The notes: generated by a model not told the origin, from the letters alone. Counted from the first letter of the stretch, positions 52,071 through 61,175 are shown. The stretch: DNA of 64,000 nt from JAWVFN01 sp963696625 (GCA_963696625.1 CAVOKZ010000013.1:42238-106237), one strand, 5' to 3'. Numbers and translations: made by a program.

Positions 52071-52589
52071 ATGGTCGCCGTCGCATTCTTCATCGGCGCG
52101 ATCGGGGCCCTCGGCGGCGCGATTGCGGTGATCGCGCTGCGCAATCCCTTCTACAGCGTGCTCGCGCTCGTCGTCCATCTCGTCTCGCTCTCAGGCCTCT
52201 TCCTCCTCCTCTACGCCCAGTTCGTGGCCGCGGCGCAGGTGGTCGTCTACGCCGGCGCCGTGATGGTGCTCTACGTCTTCGTCGCCGCCTACGTCGGCGG
52301 CGCCGACGAGCCGATGTGGGAGCCGATCCCGGGTCAGCGCTTCCTGGCGCCGCTGCTCGGGCTGGCGCTGTTCGCCGAGCTCTCGATCGCGATCATCGGC
52401 TCCGGGCTGCAGGCGATCGACACCGAGGGGCCGACGGTCGACTCGGGCTTCGGCTCGCCGGAGGCGATCGGCAGGGTGCTGCTCGAGAAGTTCCTCGTCG
52501 CCTTCGAGGCGTCGTCGATCATCCTCCTGCTGGCCGCGGTGGGGGCGGTCGTGCTCGCGGCACGGCGGCGTGAGGGGGCCGAGGCCTGA
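52071..52589 (+). CDS. nuoJ: NADH-quinone oxidoreductase subunit J
   Basis: 172 aa, five transmembrane helices. The conserved third helix reads AQVVVYAGAVMVLYVFVAAY. ATG directly after the nuoI stop. The stop overlaps nuoK (TGATG). Confidence 0.95.
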   Translation: MVAVAFFIGAIGALGGAIAVIALRNPFYSVLALVVHLVSLSGLFLLLYAQFVAAAQVVVYAGAVMVLYVFVAAYVGGADEPMWEPIPGQRFLAPLLGLALFAELSIAIIGSGLQAIDTEGPTVDSGFGSPEAIGRVLLEKFLVAFEASSIILLLAAVGAVVLAARRREGAEA

Positions 52590-52888
52590 TGGACGTGACC
52601 TGGTACCTGGTGCTCAGCGCGCTGCTGTTCACGACGGGCGCCACCGGCGTGCTCCTGCGCCGCAGCCCGCTGGTGATCCTGCTCTGCCTCGAGCTGATGC
52701 TCAACGCCGGCAACCTGGCGCTGGTCGCGTTCAGCCGCATGCACGGCAATGAGGACGGCCAGGTGTTCGCGATCGTGGTGATGGTGATCGCCGCCTGCGA
52801 GGTGGTCGTCGGCCTCGGGATCATCGTCGCCGCCTTCCGCCGCCGTATCCCGCTCAACGTCGACGAGATGCGCACCCTCAAGGGCTGA
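52589..52888 (+). CDS. nuoK: NADH-quinone oxidoreductase subunit K
   Basis: 99 aa, three helices, with the conserved glutamates in the membrane: CLELMLNAGNLALV and AACEVVVGLGIIVAAFRR. ATG overlapping nuoJ. Confidence 0.96.
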   Translation: MDVTWYLVLSALLFTTGATGVLLRRSPLVILLCLELMLNAGNLALVAFSRMHGNEDGQVFAIVVMVIAACEVVVGLGIIVAAFRRRIPLNVDEMRTLKG

Positions 52889-52892
52889 GCGA

Positions 52893-54896
52893 GTGAGCGC
52901 AACGACCTACGGCTGGCTGGTCCTCGCCTTCCCGCTCGCGGGCTGCATCGTCACGGCGCTCACCTACCGCGGCGGCCAGCGCTGGGCGGGCTGGATCGGG
53001 ACGCTCTCGATCCTGCTCAGCTTCGCCGCCGTGCTCGGGGCGCTGTTCACGGTCCTCGACAAGCCGGTCGAGGAGCGCCAGCTGACCTCGACGCTCTACG
53101 ACCTCGCCAACGCCGGCGGGATCAAGATCCAGCTCGGGATCCTGGTCGACCCGCTCTCGGTGTTCATGTGCCTGATCGTCACCGGGGTCTCGACCCTGAT
53201 CCACCTCTACTCGATCGCCTACATGCGATCCGACGCCGGCTACTCGCGCTTCTTCAGCTATCTCAACTTCTTCGTCTTCTCGATGCTGCTGCTGGTGCTC
53301 GCCGGCAACCTGGTGCTGCTGATCGTCGGCTGGGCCTTCGTCGGCTTCGCCTCCTACGCGCTGATCAGCTTCTGGTACCGGCGCGAGACCGCGACCAGGG
53401 CCGGGATGAAGGCGTTCGTGATCAACGTCGTCGGCGACGTCGGGCTGGTGCTCGCTGCGTTCTTCATCTTCCGCGAGCTCGGGACCTTCGACATGCTCGC
53501 GATTTTTCACCAGGCCCCCGGCGCCTTCGATGCCAACGGCACCTTGATCGTCGCGATCTGCCTGCTGCTGCTGGTCGGCGCCTTCGCCAAATCGGCCCAG
53601 CTTCCGCTTCACACCTGGCTTCCCGACGCGATGGAGGGCCCGACCCCGGTCAGCTCGCTGATCCACGCCGCGACGATGGTCACCGCCGGCGTCTACCTGA
53701 TCGCGCGCTTTCACCCGCTGTTCGAGATCGCCCCGACGGCCGCCGACATAGCCGCCTTCGTCGGCCTGGCGACGCTTTTGGTCGCGGCGACGATCGCGCT
53801 CGCCGTCACCGACCTGAAGCGGATCATCGCCTACTCGACGATGAGCCAGATCGGCTACATGGTCGTCGGCGTCTCGATCGGGGCCTACTCGGCGGGGATG
53901 TTCCACCTGATGACCCACGCGTTCTTCAAGGCCCTGCTGTTCATGGCGGCCGGCTCGGTGATCGCCGCGATGGCGAACGAGCAGAACATCGACAAGATGG
54001 GCGGTTTCTGGAAGGGGCTGCCGTTCACCTCGAAGGCGCTGCTGGTCGGCGCCCTGGCACTCGCCGCCTTCCCGCTCACCTCGGGCTTCTTCTCCAAGGA
54101 CGAGATCCTCGCCTTCGCGGTCGAGCGCGGCGGCATGTACTGGGTGTTCGCGATCGGCGGCTACGTCGGGGCGCTGATGACCGCCGTCTACGCCTTCCGC
54201 ATCGTCTTCCGGGTCACCGCGGGCGATCCGGTGCCCGAGGCCCAGGCGCTCGAGCGCGGCGAGATGGCCCACGGGCATCCGGTCAACCCGGCTACCCACG
54301 AGCCCGAGGACGCCGACGTCGGCTTCCCCGGCCCCGAGCACCACATCGCCGAGCGCGAGTGGGAGATGAAGGTCGCGATGGCGGTGCTCAGCTTCGGCGC
54401 GCTGTTCGCCGGCTTCGTCCAGGTGCCGGGCGTCGACAGCGTCATCCACCGCTTCCTCGAAGGCAGCTTCGAGGGCTCGAAGTACTACTTCCTCGAGGTC
54501 CCGGACAAGACCTCCTACATCGGCCTCGCTGTCGGCGCCGCGCTCTCGCTCGCGGGCATCTTGATCGCCTACCTGATCTGGGTGCGGCGACCCGGGACAT
54601 CGGCGGTCCTCGAACGCCGCTTCAAGCCGGTCCACACCTTCCTCTTCAACAAGTGGTACTTCGATGAGCTGATCGACGCGCTCGTCGTGCGGCCGATGAA
54701 GGCGCTGGGGCGCTTCTTCAACGACTGGTTCGAGCGCTACGTGATCCAGGGCATCGTCAACGTCACCGCCGGCTTCGTCCGCGGCGGCAACGTCCTCGTC
54801 CGCGCCGCCGAGTCGGGGTACGTCCGCTCCTACGCGCTGCTGCTGGTCACCGGCTTCGCAGGGCTCGCCCTCTACTTCCTCGTGTCGGGGTCCTGA
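52893..54896 (+). CDS. nuoL: NADH-quinone oxidoreductase subunit L
   Basis: 667-aa antiporter-like pump subunit. Key membrane residues lie in SAQLPLHTWLPDAMEGPTPV, LIHAATMVTAGVYLIAR, and KRIIAYSTMSQIGYM. The long C-terminal lateral helix is expected after about 560. GTG start four bases after nuoK. Confidence 0.96.
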   Translation: MSATTYGWLVLAFPLAGCIVTALTYRGGQRWAGWIGTLSILLSFAAVLGALFTVLDKPVEERQLTSTLYDLANAGGIKIQLGILVDPLSVFMCLIVTGVSTLIHLYSIAYMRSDAGYSRFFSYLNFFVFSMLLLVLAGNLVLLIVGWAFVGFASYALISFWYRRETATRAGMKAFVINVVGDVGLVLAAFFIFRELGTFDMLAIFHQAPGAFDANGTLIVAICLLLLVGAFAKSAQLPLHTWLPDAMEGPTPVSSLIHAATMVTAGVYLIARFHPLFEIAPTAADIAAFVGLATLLVAATIALAVTDLKRIIAYSTMSQIGYMVVGVSIGAYSAGMFHLMTHAFFKALLFMAAGSVIAAMANEQNIDKMGGFWKGLPFTSKALLVGALALAAFPLTSGFFSKDEILAFAVERGGMYWVFAIGGYVGALMTAVYAFRIVFRVTAGDPVPEAQALERGEMAHGHPVNPATHEPEDADVGFPGPEHHIAEREWEMKVAMAVLSFGALFAGFVQVPGVDSVIHRFLEGSFEGSKYYFLEVPDKTSYIGLAVGAALSLAGILIAYLIWVRRPGTSAVLERRFKPVHTFLFNKWYFDELIDALVVRPMKALGRFFNDWFERYVIQGIVNVTAGFVRGGNVLVRAAESGYVRSYALLLVTGFAGLALYFLVSGS

Positions 54897-54909
54897 TGAG
54901 GAACAGCTC

Positions 54910-56457
54910 ATGATCAACGTCCTGCTCTGGCTGCCGCTCGCCGCCGGGCTGCTCGCCTGTTTCGCGGGCGCCAGGCGCGCCGGCTGGGTCTCGTCGCTGG
55001 GGGCGCTGGCGACGATGGGCCTGGCGATCTGGCTCGTAGCCGACTTCGATGTCGGCGGCGGCCTCCAGCACACGGTGAACGAGAGCTGGATCCCGACACT
55101 CGGCGTCCGCTACCAGCTCGGGGTCGACGGGATCAACCTTTTCCTGATCCTGCTGACGACGGTGCTCTGGTTCGCGTCGACTGCCTTCTCGGTCGTGCGC
55201 GGCGCCGACCGGCCCCGGACCTACTACTTCCTGCTGGCGCTGGCGGAGACCGCCACGCTCGGCGCCTTCCTCGCCCAGGACCTGCTGCTGTTCGTGATCT
55301 TCTTCGACCTGCTGCTGGTGCCGTTCTACTTCCTGATCGGCGGCTGGGGCGCGCCGGTCGATGACATCGGCGACGGCCAGGGCGCCGTCGACCCGGTTCG
55401 GGCGACGCTGAAGATGCTGGTCTACACGCTGGTGGGCTCGCTGCTGATGCTGGTCGCGGCGGTGGCGACCGGGATCCTCACCGCCGACGGCGGCACGCTC
55501 GACTTCTCGCTCGCGCATCTGGCCGCCAACCCGCTCGGCCAGGGCAGCCAGGACTGGATCTTCTGGTTCTTCGCCGCGGCGTTCCTGGTCAAGATGCCGA
55601 GCTTCCCGCTCCACGGCTGGATGCCCGACGCCTACCGCGCGGCGCCGCTGCCGGTGCTCGCCGTCTTCTCGGGCGTGGTCGCCAAGGTCGGGGCCTACGG
55701 GTTCATCCGCATCGTGCTCCCGCTCTTCCCCGCCGCGGTCGAGCGATTCCAGCTGACGATCCTGATCGTCGCCCTGCTCTCGGTGCTCTACGGCTCGATC
55801 ATGGCCTTCACCCAGTGGAACGTGCGGCTGGTCGCCGGCTACTCGTCGGTCGCGCAGCTCGGCTTCATCACGCTGGGGATCTTCAGCCTGCGCCCCGACG
55901 GCGCCGACGGCGCGCTGCTGCAGATGGTCAACCACGGCCTCGTCGTCGCGCCGATCTTCCTGATCGTCGCCGTGATCGCCGAGCGCGCCGGCACCGAGGA
56001 CATGCGCAAGCTCGGCGGCTACGCGTCGAAGGCGCCGGTCCTCGCGGCGATGTTCCTGATCGTCACCCTGGCGACGCTGGCGATGCCCGGCTCGGCCAAC
56101 TTCATCGGCGAGCTCTACATCCTCTTCGGCGTCTTCAGCTCGAAGATCGCGATCGCGATCATCGCCTCGCTCGGAGTGGCGATGGCCGCCTACTACGCGC
56201 TGCGCCTGTTCCAGGGCGTGATGCACGACCGGCTGCCGGATGGCACCGAGGCGCACGAGATCGGCGTGCGCGAGGGCGCGATCGTCGGCGGGCTGGTGGC
56301 GTGCATCGTCGCGCTCGCCCTGTACCCACAGATGGTTCTCAAACGGACTGATGCATCTGTGGGTACGTCTACCGCCGCCTCCTCCGCTTCGCGTCCGGGG
56401 GCGGCGGCGGAGGGCTCCGACGGGGTGGCCCTTATCGCCGGGGAGAGCCGCCGGTGA
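54910..56457 (+). CDS. nuoM: NADH-quinone oxidoreductase subunit M
   Basis: 515-aa antiporter-like pump subunit. Signatures are KMPSFPLHGWMPDAYRAAPL, VAGYSSVAQLGFITLG and LAMPGSANFIGELYILFG. The last 40 residues (TDASVGTSTAASSASRPGAA and on) are encoded by two hairpin inserts and are not part of the conserved fold. ATG at 54910. The stop overlaps nuoN. Confidence 0.95.
   Translation: MINVLLWLPLAAGLLACFAGARRAGWVSSLGALATMGLAIWLVADFDVGGGLQHTVNESWIPTLGVRYQLGVDGINLFLILLTTVLWFASTAFSVVRGADRPRTYYFLLALAETATLGAFLAQDLLLFVIFFDLLLVPFYFLIGGWGAPVDDIGDGQGAVDPVRATLKMLVYTLVGSLLMLVAAVATGILTADGGTLDFSLAHLAANPLGQGSQDWIFWFFAAAFLVKMPSFPLHGWMPDAYRAAPLPVLAVFSGVVAKVGAYGFIRIVLPLFPAAVERFQLTILIVALLSVLYGSIMAFTQWNVRLVAGYSSVAQLGFITLGIFSLRPDGADGALLQMVNHGLVVAPIFLIVAVIAERAGTEDMRKLGGYASKAPVLAAMFLIVTLATLAMPGSANFIGELYILFGVFSSKIAIAIIASLGVAMAAYYALRLFQGVMHDRLPDGTEAHEIGVREGAIVGGLVACIVALALYPQMVLKRTDASVGTSTAASSASRPGAAAEGSDGVALIAGESRR
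56322..56366. repeat. 13-bp perfect inverted repeat near the nuoM 3' end
   Basis: GTACCCACAGATG and CATCTGTGGGTAC with a 19-base loop. It lies directly before the CCGCCGCC-type hairpin, so the two form a composite insert in the last 45 codons of nuoM. The GTACCCA element also occurs in the nuoG palindrome. Confidence 0.75.
56371..56410. repeat. GC-rich hairpin insert, inverted copy in nuoM
   Basis: ACCGCCGCCTCCTCCGCTTC and GCGTCCGGGGGCGGCGG are the reverse complement of the inserts in nuoB and nuoC, with few changes. Here it is read in the opposite orientation as TAASSASRPGAAAEG, in frame. Confidence 0.75.
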
Positions 56458-57980
56458 TCGCCCAGTTCACAGCCCCCCACATCGACTACGCCGGCCTCTC
56501 GCCGGTGATCGCGCTGACCGCCGGGCTGTGCATCGTGCTGATCGCCGGGGTCTTCAGCGGCTTCAAGCGAATCGCCCCGGAGCTGGCGATCCTCACCCTC
56601 GCCGTCACCGCGGGGCTGTCGATCTGGCAGTGGGACTCGAACACCGACCTCGTCGCCGGCGCCCTGCGCCTCGACGCCCTCGCCCTGTCCGCCATCCTGA
56701 TCGCCTGCCTCGCCGGCGCGATCGTGATCCTCTACGCCCAGCGCGACGAGGCCTACGAGCTGGCCGGCGGCGGCGAGTTCTGCACGCTGGTGCTCGGCTC
56801 GGTGCTGGGGATGACGATCTTCGTCGAGGCCCAGAACCTGGTCAGCTTCTTCGTCGGGCTCGAGCTGCTCTCGATCCCGCTCTACATCCTCTGCGCCGCC
56901 GACACCCGGCGCGCCTCCTCGCTCGAGTCCGGGCTCAAGTACCTGGTGATCGGGTCGCTCGGCTCGGCGACGCTGCTCTACGGGCTGGCGCTGCTCTACG
57001 GCGGCGGCGGCTCGACCGACTTCAACCAGATCGCGGCGGCGCTGGACGACGGCGCCGCCACCGACAGCCTCGTCCTGATCGGAACCGCGATGGTGCTCAC
57101 CGGCCTCGCCTTCAAGACCTCGCTCGCGCCCTTCCACCAGTGGACCCCCGACGTCTACGAGGGTGCGCCGACCCCGGTCACCGCGTTCATGGCGGTCGCG
57201 ACCAAGGCGGCGGCGTTCATCGCCTTCGTCCGCCTCTTCGAGGTCGCGCTCGGGCCGCTGGTGGGCACCTGGGACACCGGCCTCGCGGCGCTGGCGGCGA
57301 TCTCGATCGTCGTCGGCAACGCCGGCGCGCTCGGCCAGAACTCGCTGAAGCGGCTGCTCGGCTATTCGGGAATCGCCCAGGCCGGCTACATGCTCGCCGG
57401 GATCGTCGTCGCCAACGAGACCGGGCTCGAGGCGCTGGTCTTCTATCTCGCCGCCTACTGCCTGATGAACCTCGCGGTGTTCGGGGTCGTCATCGCCCGC
57501 GAGCGCGAGTCCGGGCGCGGCGACGACATCTCCTCGGTCGAGGGAATCGGCACGAGCCGGCCGCTGCTCGCCTGGCCGCTGACGATCGGGATGCTCGCGC
57601 TCGCCGGGCTGCCGGCCACCTCGGGCTTCATGGGCAAGCTGTTCCTGATCGAGGCCGCGGTCGACGACCACTACACCTGGCTCGGCGTGCTGATCGTGAT
57701 CGGCTCGATGATCTCGCTCGCCTATTACATGCGGGTTATCGCGGCCGTATGGATGAAGCCGACGCCCGAGCCGCTGCCGGCGATAGCCGGCGCCGCCACC
57801 GACGAGGAGCCCGGCGTGCTCGCCCGCCGCGGCCACGACATCACCGCCGTCCAGAACCAGGCGCTGCTCGTCGTTCCCTCGATCCTCTGCGCCGCGGCAA
57901 CCGTCGCCTTCGGCGTCGCGCCCGATCCGCTGATCGATTGGGCGCACCACGCGGCGACTTCGCTGACTACCTTCGTCTGA
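56454..57980 (+). CDS. nuoN: NADH-quinone oxidoreductase subunit N
   Basis: 508-aa antiporter-like pump subunit. Signatures are SLAPFHQWTPDVYEGAPTPV, KRLLGYSGIAQAGYMLAG and ATSGFMGKLFLIEAAVDD. GTG start overlapping the nuoM stop (GTGA). The stop overlaps the start of the M14 peptidase gene (TGATG). Confidence 0.96.
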   Translation: MIAQFTAPHIDYAGLSPVIALTAGLCIVLIAGVFSGFKRIAPELAILTLAVTAGLSIWQWDSNTDLVAGALRLDALALSAILIACLAGAIVILYAQRDEAYELAGGGEFCTLVLGSVLGMTIFVEAQNLVSFFVGLELLSIPLYILCAADTRRASSLESGLKYLVIGSLGSATLLYGLALLYGGGGSTDFNQIAAALDDGAATDSLVLIGTAMVLTGLAFKTSLAPFHQWTPDVYEGAPTPVTAFMAVATKAAAFIAFVRLFEVALGPLVGTWDTGLAALAAISIVVGNAGALGQNSLKRLLGYSGIAQAGYMLAGIVVANETGLEALVFYLAAYCLMNLAVFGVVIARERESGRGDDISSVEGIGTSRPLLAWPLTIGMLALAGLPATSGFMGKLFLIEAAVDDHYTWLGVLIVIGSMISLAYYMRVIAAVWMKPTPEPLPAIAGAATDEEPGVLARRGHDITAVQNQALLVVPSILCAAATVAFGVAPDPLIDWAHHAATSLTTFV

Positions 57981-58714
57981 TGCACAGGCTCCTTGCGGCG
58001 GTCGCTGTCACGGCGGCCCTCGCTCTGGTTCTCACCGTCGGCTCCTCGCCGGCCCAGACGCCGACCCCGGATCAGATCCAGCCCGGGCAGACGCTCAAGA
58101 TCGGCCGTTCGGTGCAGGGCCGCCCGATCGAGGCGCTGCGGCTCGGCGACCCGGCGAGCCCGAACAAGGCGCTCGTCGTCGGCGTCATCCACGGCGACGA
58201 GCCCGCCGGATTGGCCGTCATCGGCCGTCTCGAGCAGATGGCGATCGCCGGGGTCGACCTCTGGATCATCGACGCCGTCAACCCCGACGGCCTCGCCCGC
58301 CATCGCCGCGGCAACGCCCACGGCGTCGACCTCAATCGCAACTTCCCCTACCGCTGGCACAACGGCCCGCGGAATGGCTACTACCCGGGGACCAGCCCGC
58401 TCTCGGAGCCCGAGTCGCGCGCGGTCCACGACTTCATCGAGCAGATCCGCCCCAAGTTCTCGGTCTGGTACCACCAGCCCTGGAACGCGGTGCTCAAGCC
58501 CTGCCGCCGCAAGGCGCAGGTCTCCAAGCGCTACGCGAAGATCGCCGGGATGAGGACGAGCTGCCGCGGCGCCGGCCTGCCCGGCACCGCGATCAACTGG
58601 CAGAACCACACCTTCCCGGGCACCGCGATCGTTGTCGAGCTGCCGCACGGGAAGCTGCGCAAGCGCCTCGCCGACTCGAACGCGCGCGCGGCGCTGGCGC
58701 TCGCCCAGGGCTGA
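57980..58714 (+). CDS. exported M14-family zinc peptidase (MpaA-like)
   Basis: 244 aa with a signal peptide (LAAVAVTAALALVLTVGSSPAQ). The zinc site is H71-x-x-E74 (GVIHGDEPAG) with a later His in VWYHQPW. DLNRNFPYRW supplies the Asn/Arg substrate-binding pair, and IVVELPHGK the catalytic Glu. Relatives cut the gamma-D-Glu-diaminopimelate bond in murein peptides. Coupled to nuoN by TGATG, though unrelated in function. Confidence 0.88.
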   Translation: MHRLLAAVAVTAALALVLTVGSSPAQTPTPDQIQPGQTLKIGRSVQGRPIEALRLGDPASPNKALVVGVIHGDEPAGLAVIGRLEQMAIAGVDLWIIDAVNPDGLARHRRGNAHGVDLNRNFPYRWHNGPRNGYYPGTSPLSEPESRAVHDFIEQIRPKFSVWYHQPWNAVLKPCRRKAQVSKRYAKIAGMRTSCRGAGLPGTAINWQNHTFPGTAIVVELPHGKLRKRLADSNARAALALAQG

Positions 58715-58718
58715 GCAC

Positions 58719-59642
58719 GTGGGCGTCCTGCTCACCGTCGGCACAATCGTCATCTCGGCCGCGGCGGGCATCTTCTCGGAGCTGCGCTGGCACGACCGGG
58801 CCGGGCACTTCGCCCGCGAGACCCTCGTCGGCGTGCTCTACGTGCTGCTGCCGATCATCACCTTCTTCAACCTCGCCCACGCAGACATCAGCGTCGACGA
58901 CGGGGTCGGGCTGGCGCTCGCCTACGGCGCGATCGGCGTCGCCGCCGGGGCCGCGTACCTCGTCGCCACACGCGTGCTCGACCTCGCCCGCCCCTCGGTC
59001 GGCGCCGTCGTCACCTGCTCCCTGGTCGCCAACACCGGCTACCTCGGCTACCCGTTGATCGTCGCGCTGCTCGGCTCCGACCACCTGAGCAAGGGTGTGA
59101 TCTACGACGTGATCGTCTCGGCCCCGGCGCTGCTGATCGGGGCGTTCGCGGTCGGCGCCGCCTTCGGCGAGAAGGCCGGCGAGGGCGTCGGCGACCGGGT
59201 CAGGGCGTTCTTGACCCGCAACCCGCCTCTCTACGCCGCGATCGCGGCGGTGATCGCACCGAGCGCCCTCGCCCCCGACCTGCTGGTCGACGCCTCGCGG
59301 GTCCTGGTCGTCGCGGTGCTGCCGATCGGCTTCTTCGCCGTCGGCACGCTGCTTGCCGAGGAGGCCGAGGACGGCGCGCTCGCCTTCCCACCGCCGCTCT
59401 CGGGCGGGGCCGCGACCGCCGTGGTCGCGCGGATGGCGATCGTCCCCGGCGTCCTGCTCGCCGCCTCGGTGCCGCTGATCGACCTCCCCGGCTCCTACCT
59501 GCTGATGGCGGCGATGCCCTGCGGGATCAACTCGCTGCTCGTCGGCCACGTCTACGGCCTCGACATGAAGATCATCGCCCAGGCGATCACCTGGTCGACG
59601 ACGATCGCGGTCGTCGGGGTGTTGGCCTCGCTGGCGTTCTAG
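58719..59642 (+). CDS. AEC-family transporter
   Basis: 307 aa, about ten transmembrane segments in the auxin efflux carrier pattern. NTGYLGYPLIVALLGSDHL is the conserved half-1 motif, and LLMAAMPCGINSLLVGHVYG the half-2 motif. The substrate, perhaps an organic acid, is unknown. GTG start four bases after the M14 gene. Confidence 0.85.
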   Translation: MGVLLTVGTIVISAAAGIFSELRWHDRAGHFARETLVGVLYVLLPIITFFNLAHADISVDDGVGLALAYGAIGVAAGAAYLVATRVLDLARPSVGAVVTCSLVANTGYLGYPLIVALLGSDHLSKGVIYDVIVSAPALLIGAFAVGAAFGEKAGEGVGDRVRAFLTRNPPLYAAIAAVIAPSALAPDLLVDASRVLVVAVLPIGFFAVGTLLAEEAEDGALAFPPPLSGGAATAVVARMAIVPGVLLAASVPLIDLPGSYLLMAAMPCGINSLLVGHVYGLDMKIIAQAITWSTTIAVVGVLASLAF

Positions 59643-59663
59643 CGCGGCGCCCCGTAGATTCGT

Positions 59664-60269
59664 TTGATCGAGGAGGGGCTCGTTACCCAGACGGTCGAGC
59701 TGCCCGACGGCGAGCTGCGAGTGCTGCAGCCGGCCGACGTGGCGGAGCTGCCCGACGACGGCGGCGTCAAGTGGGCGCCCCTCGCTCCCTACTGGGCCGT
59801 GCTCTGGCGCAGCGGCGTCGCGCTCGCCCGCGAGGTCTCCGGCCGCGAGCCGGCCGGAACTCGCGTGGTCGAGCTCGGCTGCGGTCTCGCGGCCCCGAGC
59901 CTCGCCGCGGCCCGGCGCGGCGCCACGGTGCTGGCCACCGACGTCGAGTCCGAGGCCATCGACCTCGCACAGCGCAACGCCGAGGCAAACGGCGTCGAGA
60001 TCGAGGCCGCGGTGGCCGACTGGTCCAGCCCAACGGGGCTACTCGAGCGGGCGCCGTTCGACCTCGTCCTCGCGGCTGACGTCCTCTACGAGCGAGCCGC
60101 CGTCGCCCCGCTGCTTTCGCTGCTCCCCCGCCTCGCCCCCGAGGTCCTGCTCGCCGACCCCGGCCGGCCGAATGCGGAGGCCTTTCTCGAGCAGGCCGCC
60201 CGCGACTGGTCGATCGAGACCCACCTCGACGGCGTCGTCCGCATCCACCGCTTGCAGCCGTACGATTGA
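59664..60269 (+). CDS. SAM-dependent methyltransferase (NNMT/lysine-methyltransferase-like)
   Basis: 201 aa. The SAM-binding motif I is VVELGCGLAAPSLAAARRGA, motif post-I is VLATDVESEAIDLAQRNAEA, and FDLVLAADVLYER is motif II. This arrangement is that of the PF10294 group. The substrate is unknown. TTG start. Confidence 0.85.
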   Translation: MIEEGLVTQTVELPDGELRVLQPADVAELPDDGGVKWAPLAPYWAVLWRSGVALAREVSGREPAGTRVVELGCGLAAPSLAAARRGATVLATDVESEAIDLAQRNAEANGVEIEAAVADWSSPTGLLERAPFDLVLAADVLYERAAVAPLLSLLPRLAPEVLLADPGRPNAEAFLEQAARDWSIETHLDGVVRIHRLQPYD

Positions 60270-60275
60270 TCGGCG

Positions 60276-60428
60276 ATGAACGGACGCTTCAAGAGTGCCG
60301 AGGCGGAGGAGCGGCGCCGGCTCTACCGAGCCACCACCCTCGCCGACCGCCTCAAGCGCGCGATGCGAGCGAGTCGATTCACGGCGCGCCTTCGACAGGC
60401 GGCTCGCAGAGCCGAGCGGCGCGGGTGA
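60276..60428 (+). CDS. small basic protein preceding a nucleotidyltransferase remnant (candidate antitoxin)
   Basis: 50 aa from ATG 60276: FKSAEAEERRRLYRATTLAD, then RLKRAMRASRFTARL. Helical and strongly charged. Its TGA overlaps a GTG at 60425 that opens the next frame. Small helical proteins of this kind sometimes precede nucleotidyltransferase genes as an antitoxin partner. The function is a guess. Confidence 0.4.
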   Translation: MNGRFKSAEAEERRRLYRATTLADRLKRAMRASRFTARLRQAARRAERRG

Positions 60429-60772
60429 CCACTGGGGTCGAACCGGACCACGAAGGCATCTCCGCACGCTTGCAGCCGCCGGAGTCGAGCCCGGCGCCCC
60501 GCCCGATCTCGGCGACCCAATCGGCGTTGCAGCCCTGTCTGCCGCCCCCAACGCGCGATGACGAAACCCGGCTCGGGCAGCTACACGTTGTCCAGTCCCC
60601 GCTGGGCGCACCCCCATACGCGGAGATGCTGGAAAGGGCGCTCAAGGTCACGCTCGACGACCAGCTCGGGGTCCGGGTTTGCTCATTCGAGGGTTTGGTC
60701 GCGATGAAGGAAGCGAGCGACCGCGACCAGGACCGCCTCGACCTGAAGCGCTTGCGCGAGGCGCGAAGCTGA
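60425..60772 (+). pseudogene. decayed nucleotidyltransferase-type protein
   Basis: The second half (LGQLHVVQSPLGAPPYAEML, LGVRVCSFEGLVAMKEASDR, QDRLDLKRLREARS) resembles the C-terminal part of AbiEii/MNT-like nucleotidyltransferases, which usually end with LxxMKxAxxRxxDxxDL. The first half is not homologous in any single frame, and the GxS...DxD catalytic motif is absent. Probably a relic of a toxin-antitoxin pair. Confidence 0.5.
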
Positions 60773-60774
60773 CG

Positions 60775-61134
60775 ATGCTCCATCACGTCTCGATCGAGGT
60801 AGCGCCCGAGCACGTCGAGGACTGCATCGCGGCCTGGAAGCTGCTCGGCTTCGACGAGCTCTCCTCGCCGCCGGAGATCTCCGAGCACGTGAGCTGGCTC
60901 GAGAGCGGCACGACGCAGATCCACCTGATCCACAGTGAGGCGGCGACCGTGCCGGTCCTCGGGCATCCCGCCGTCGTCGTCGTCGACTTCGAGGCGACCT
61001 ACGCGGCGCTCGAGAATGCCGGGCACCAGGTCGAGCGCCACAAGGAGCGATGGGGCGAGCCGCGCGCCTTCGTCGTCATCCCCGGCGGCCACCGGGTCGA
61101 GTTCATGGCCGCGCCCCCACCGCCGTCGACCTAA
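60775..61134 (+). CDS. VOC/glyoxalase-family protein
   Basis: 119 aa. It begins MLHHVSIEVAPEHVEDCIAA, the usual VOC N-terminal strand with a metal-ligand His, and ends with VIPGGHRVEFM, which provides the second ligand Glu. The substrate is unknown. ATG start two bases after the previous stop. Confidence 0.85.
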   Translation: MLHHVSIEVAPEHVEDCIAAWKLLGFDELSSPPEISEHVSWLESGTTQIHLIHSEAATVPVLGHPAVVVVDFEATYAALENAGHQVERHKERWGEPRAFVVIPGGHRVEFMAAPPPPST

Positions 61135-61175
61135 GGGTCTGTCCCGATAGGGACCGCACCCCTGGGACAGACCCT
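61134..61175. repeat. hairpin repeat (family 2), perfect copy
   Basis: The arms AGGGTCTGTCCC and GGGACAGACCCT are perfect 12-mers around GATAGGGACCGCACCCCT. It begins at the stop of the VOC gene and may terminate it. Related to 7955-8000. Confidence 0.8.

Noticed and set aside
52878..55073. A 731-codon frame antisense to nuoL
   Set aside because: Same reason: mirror of a highly conserved membrane protein, composition D/R/E/H-rich with no fold signature.
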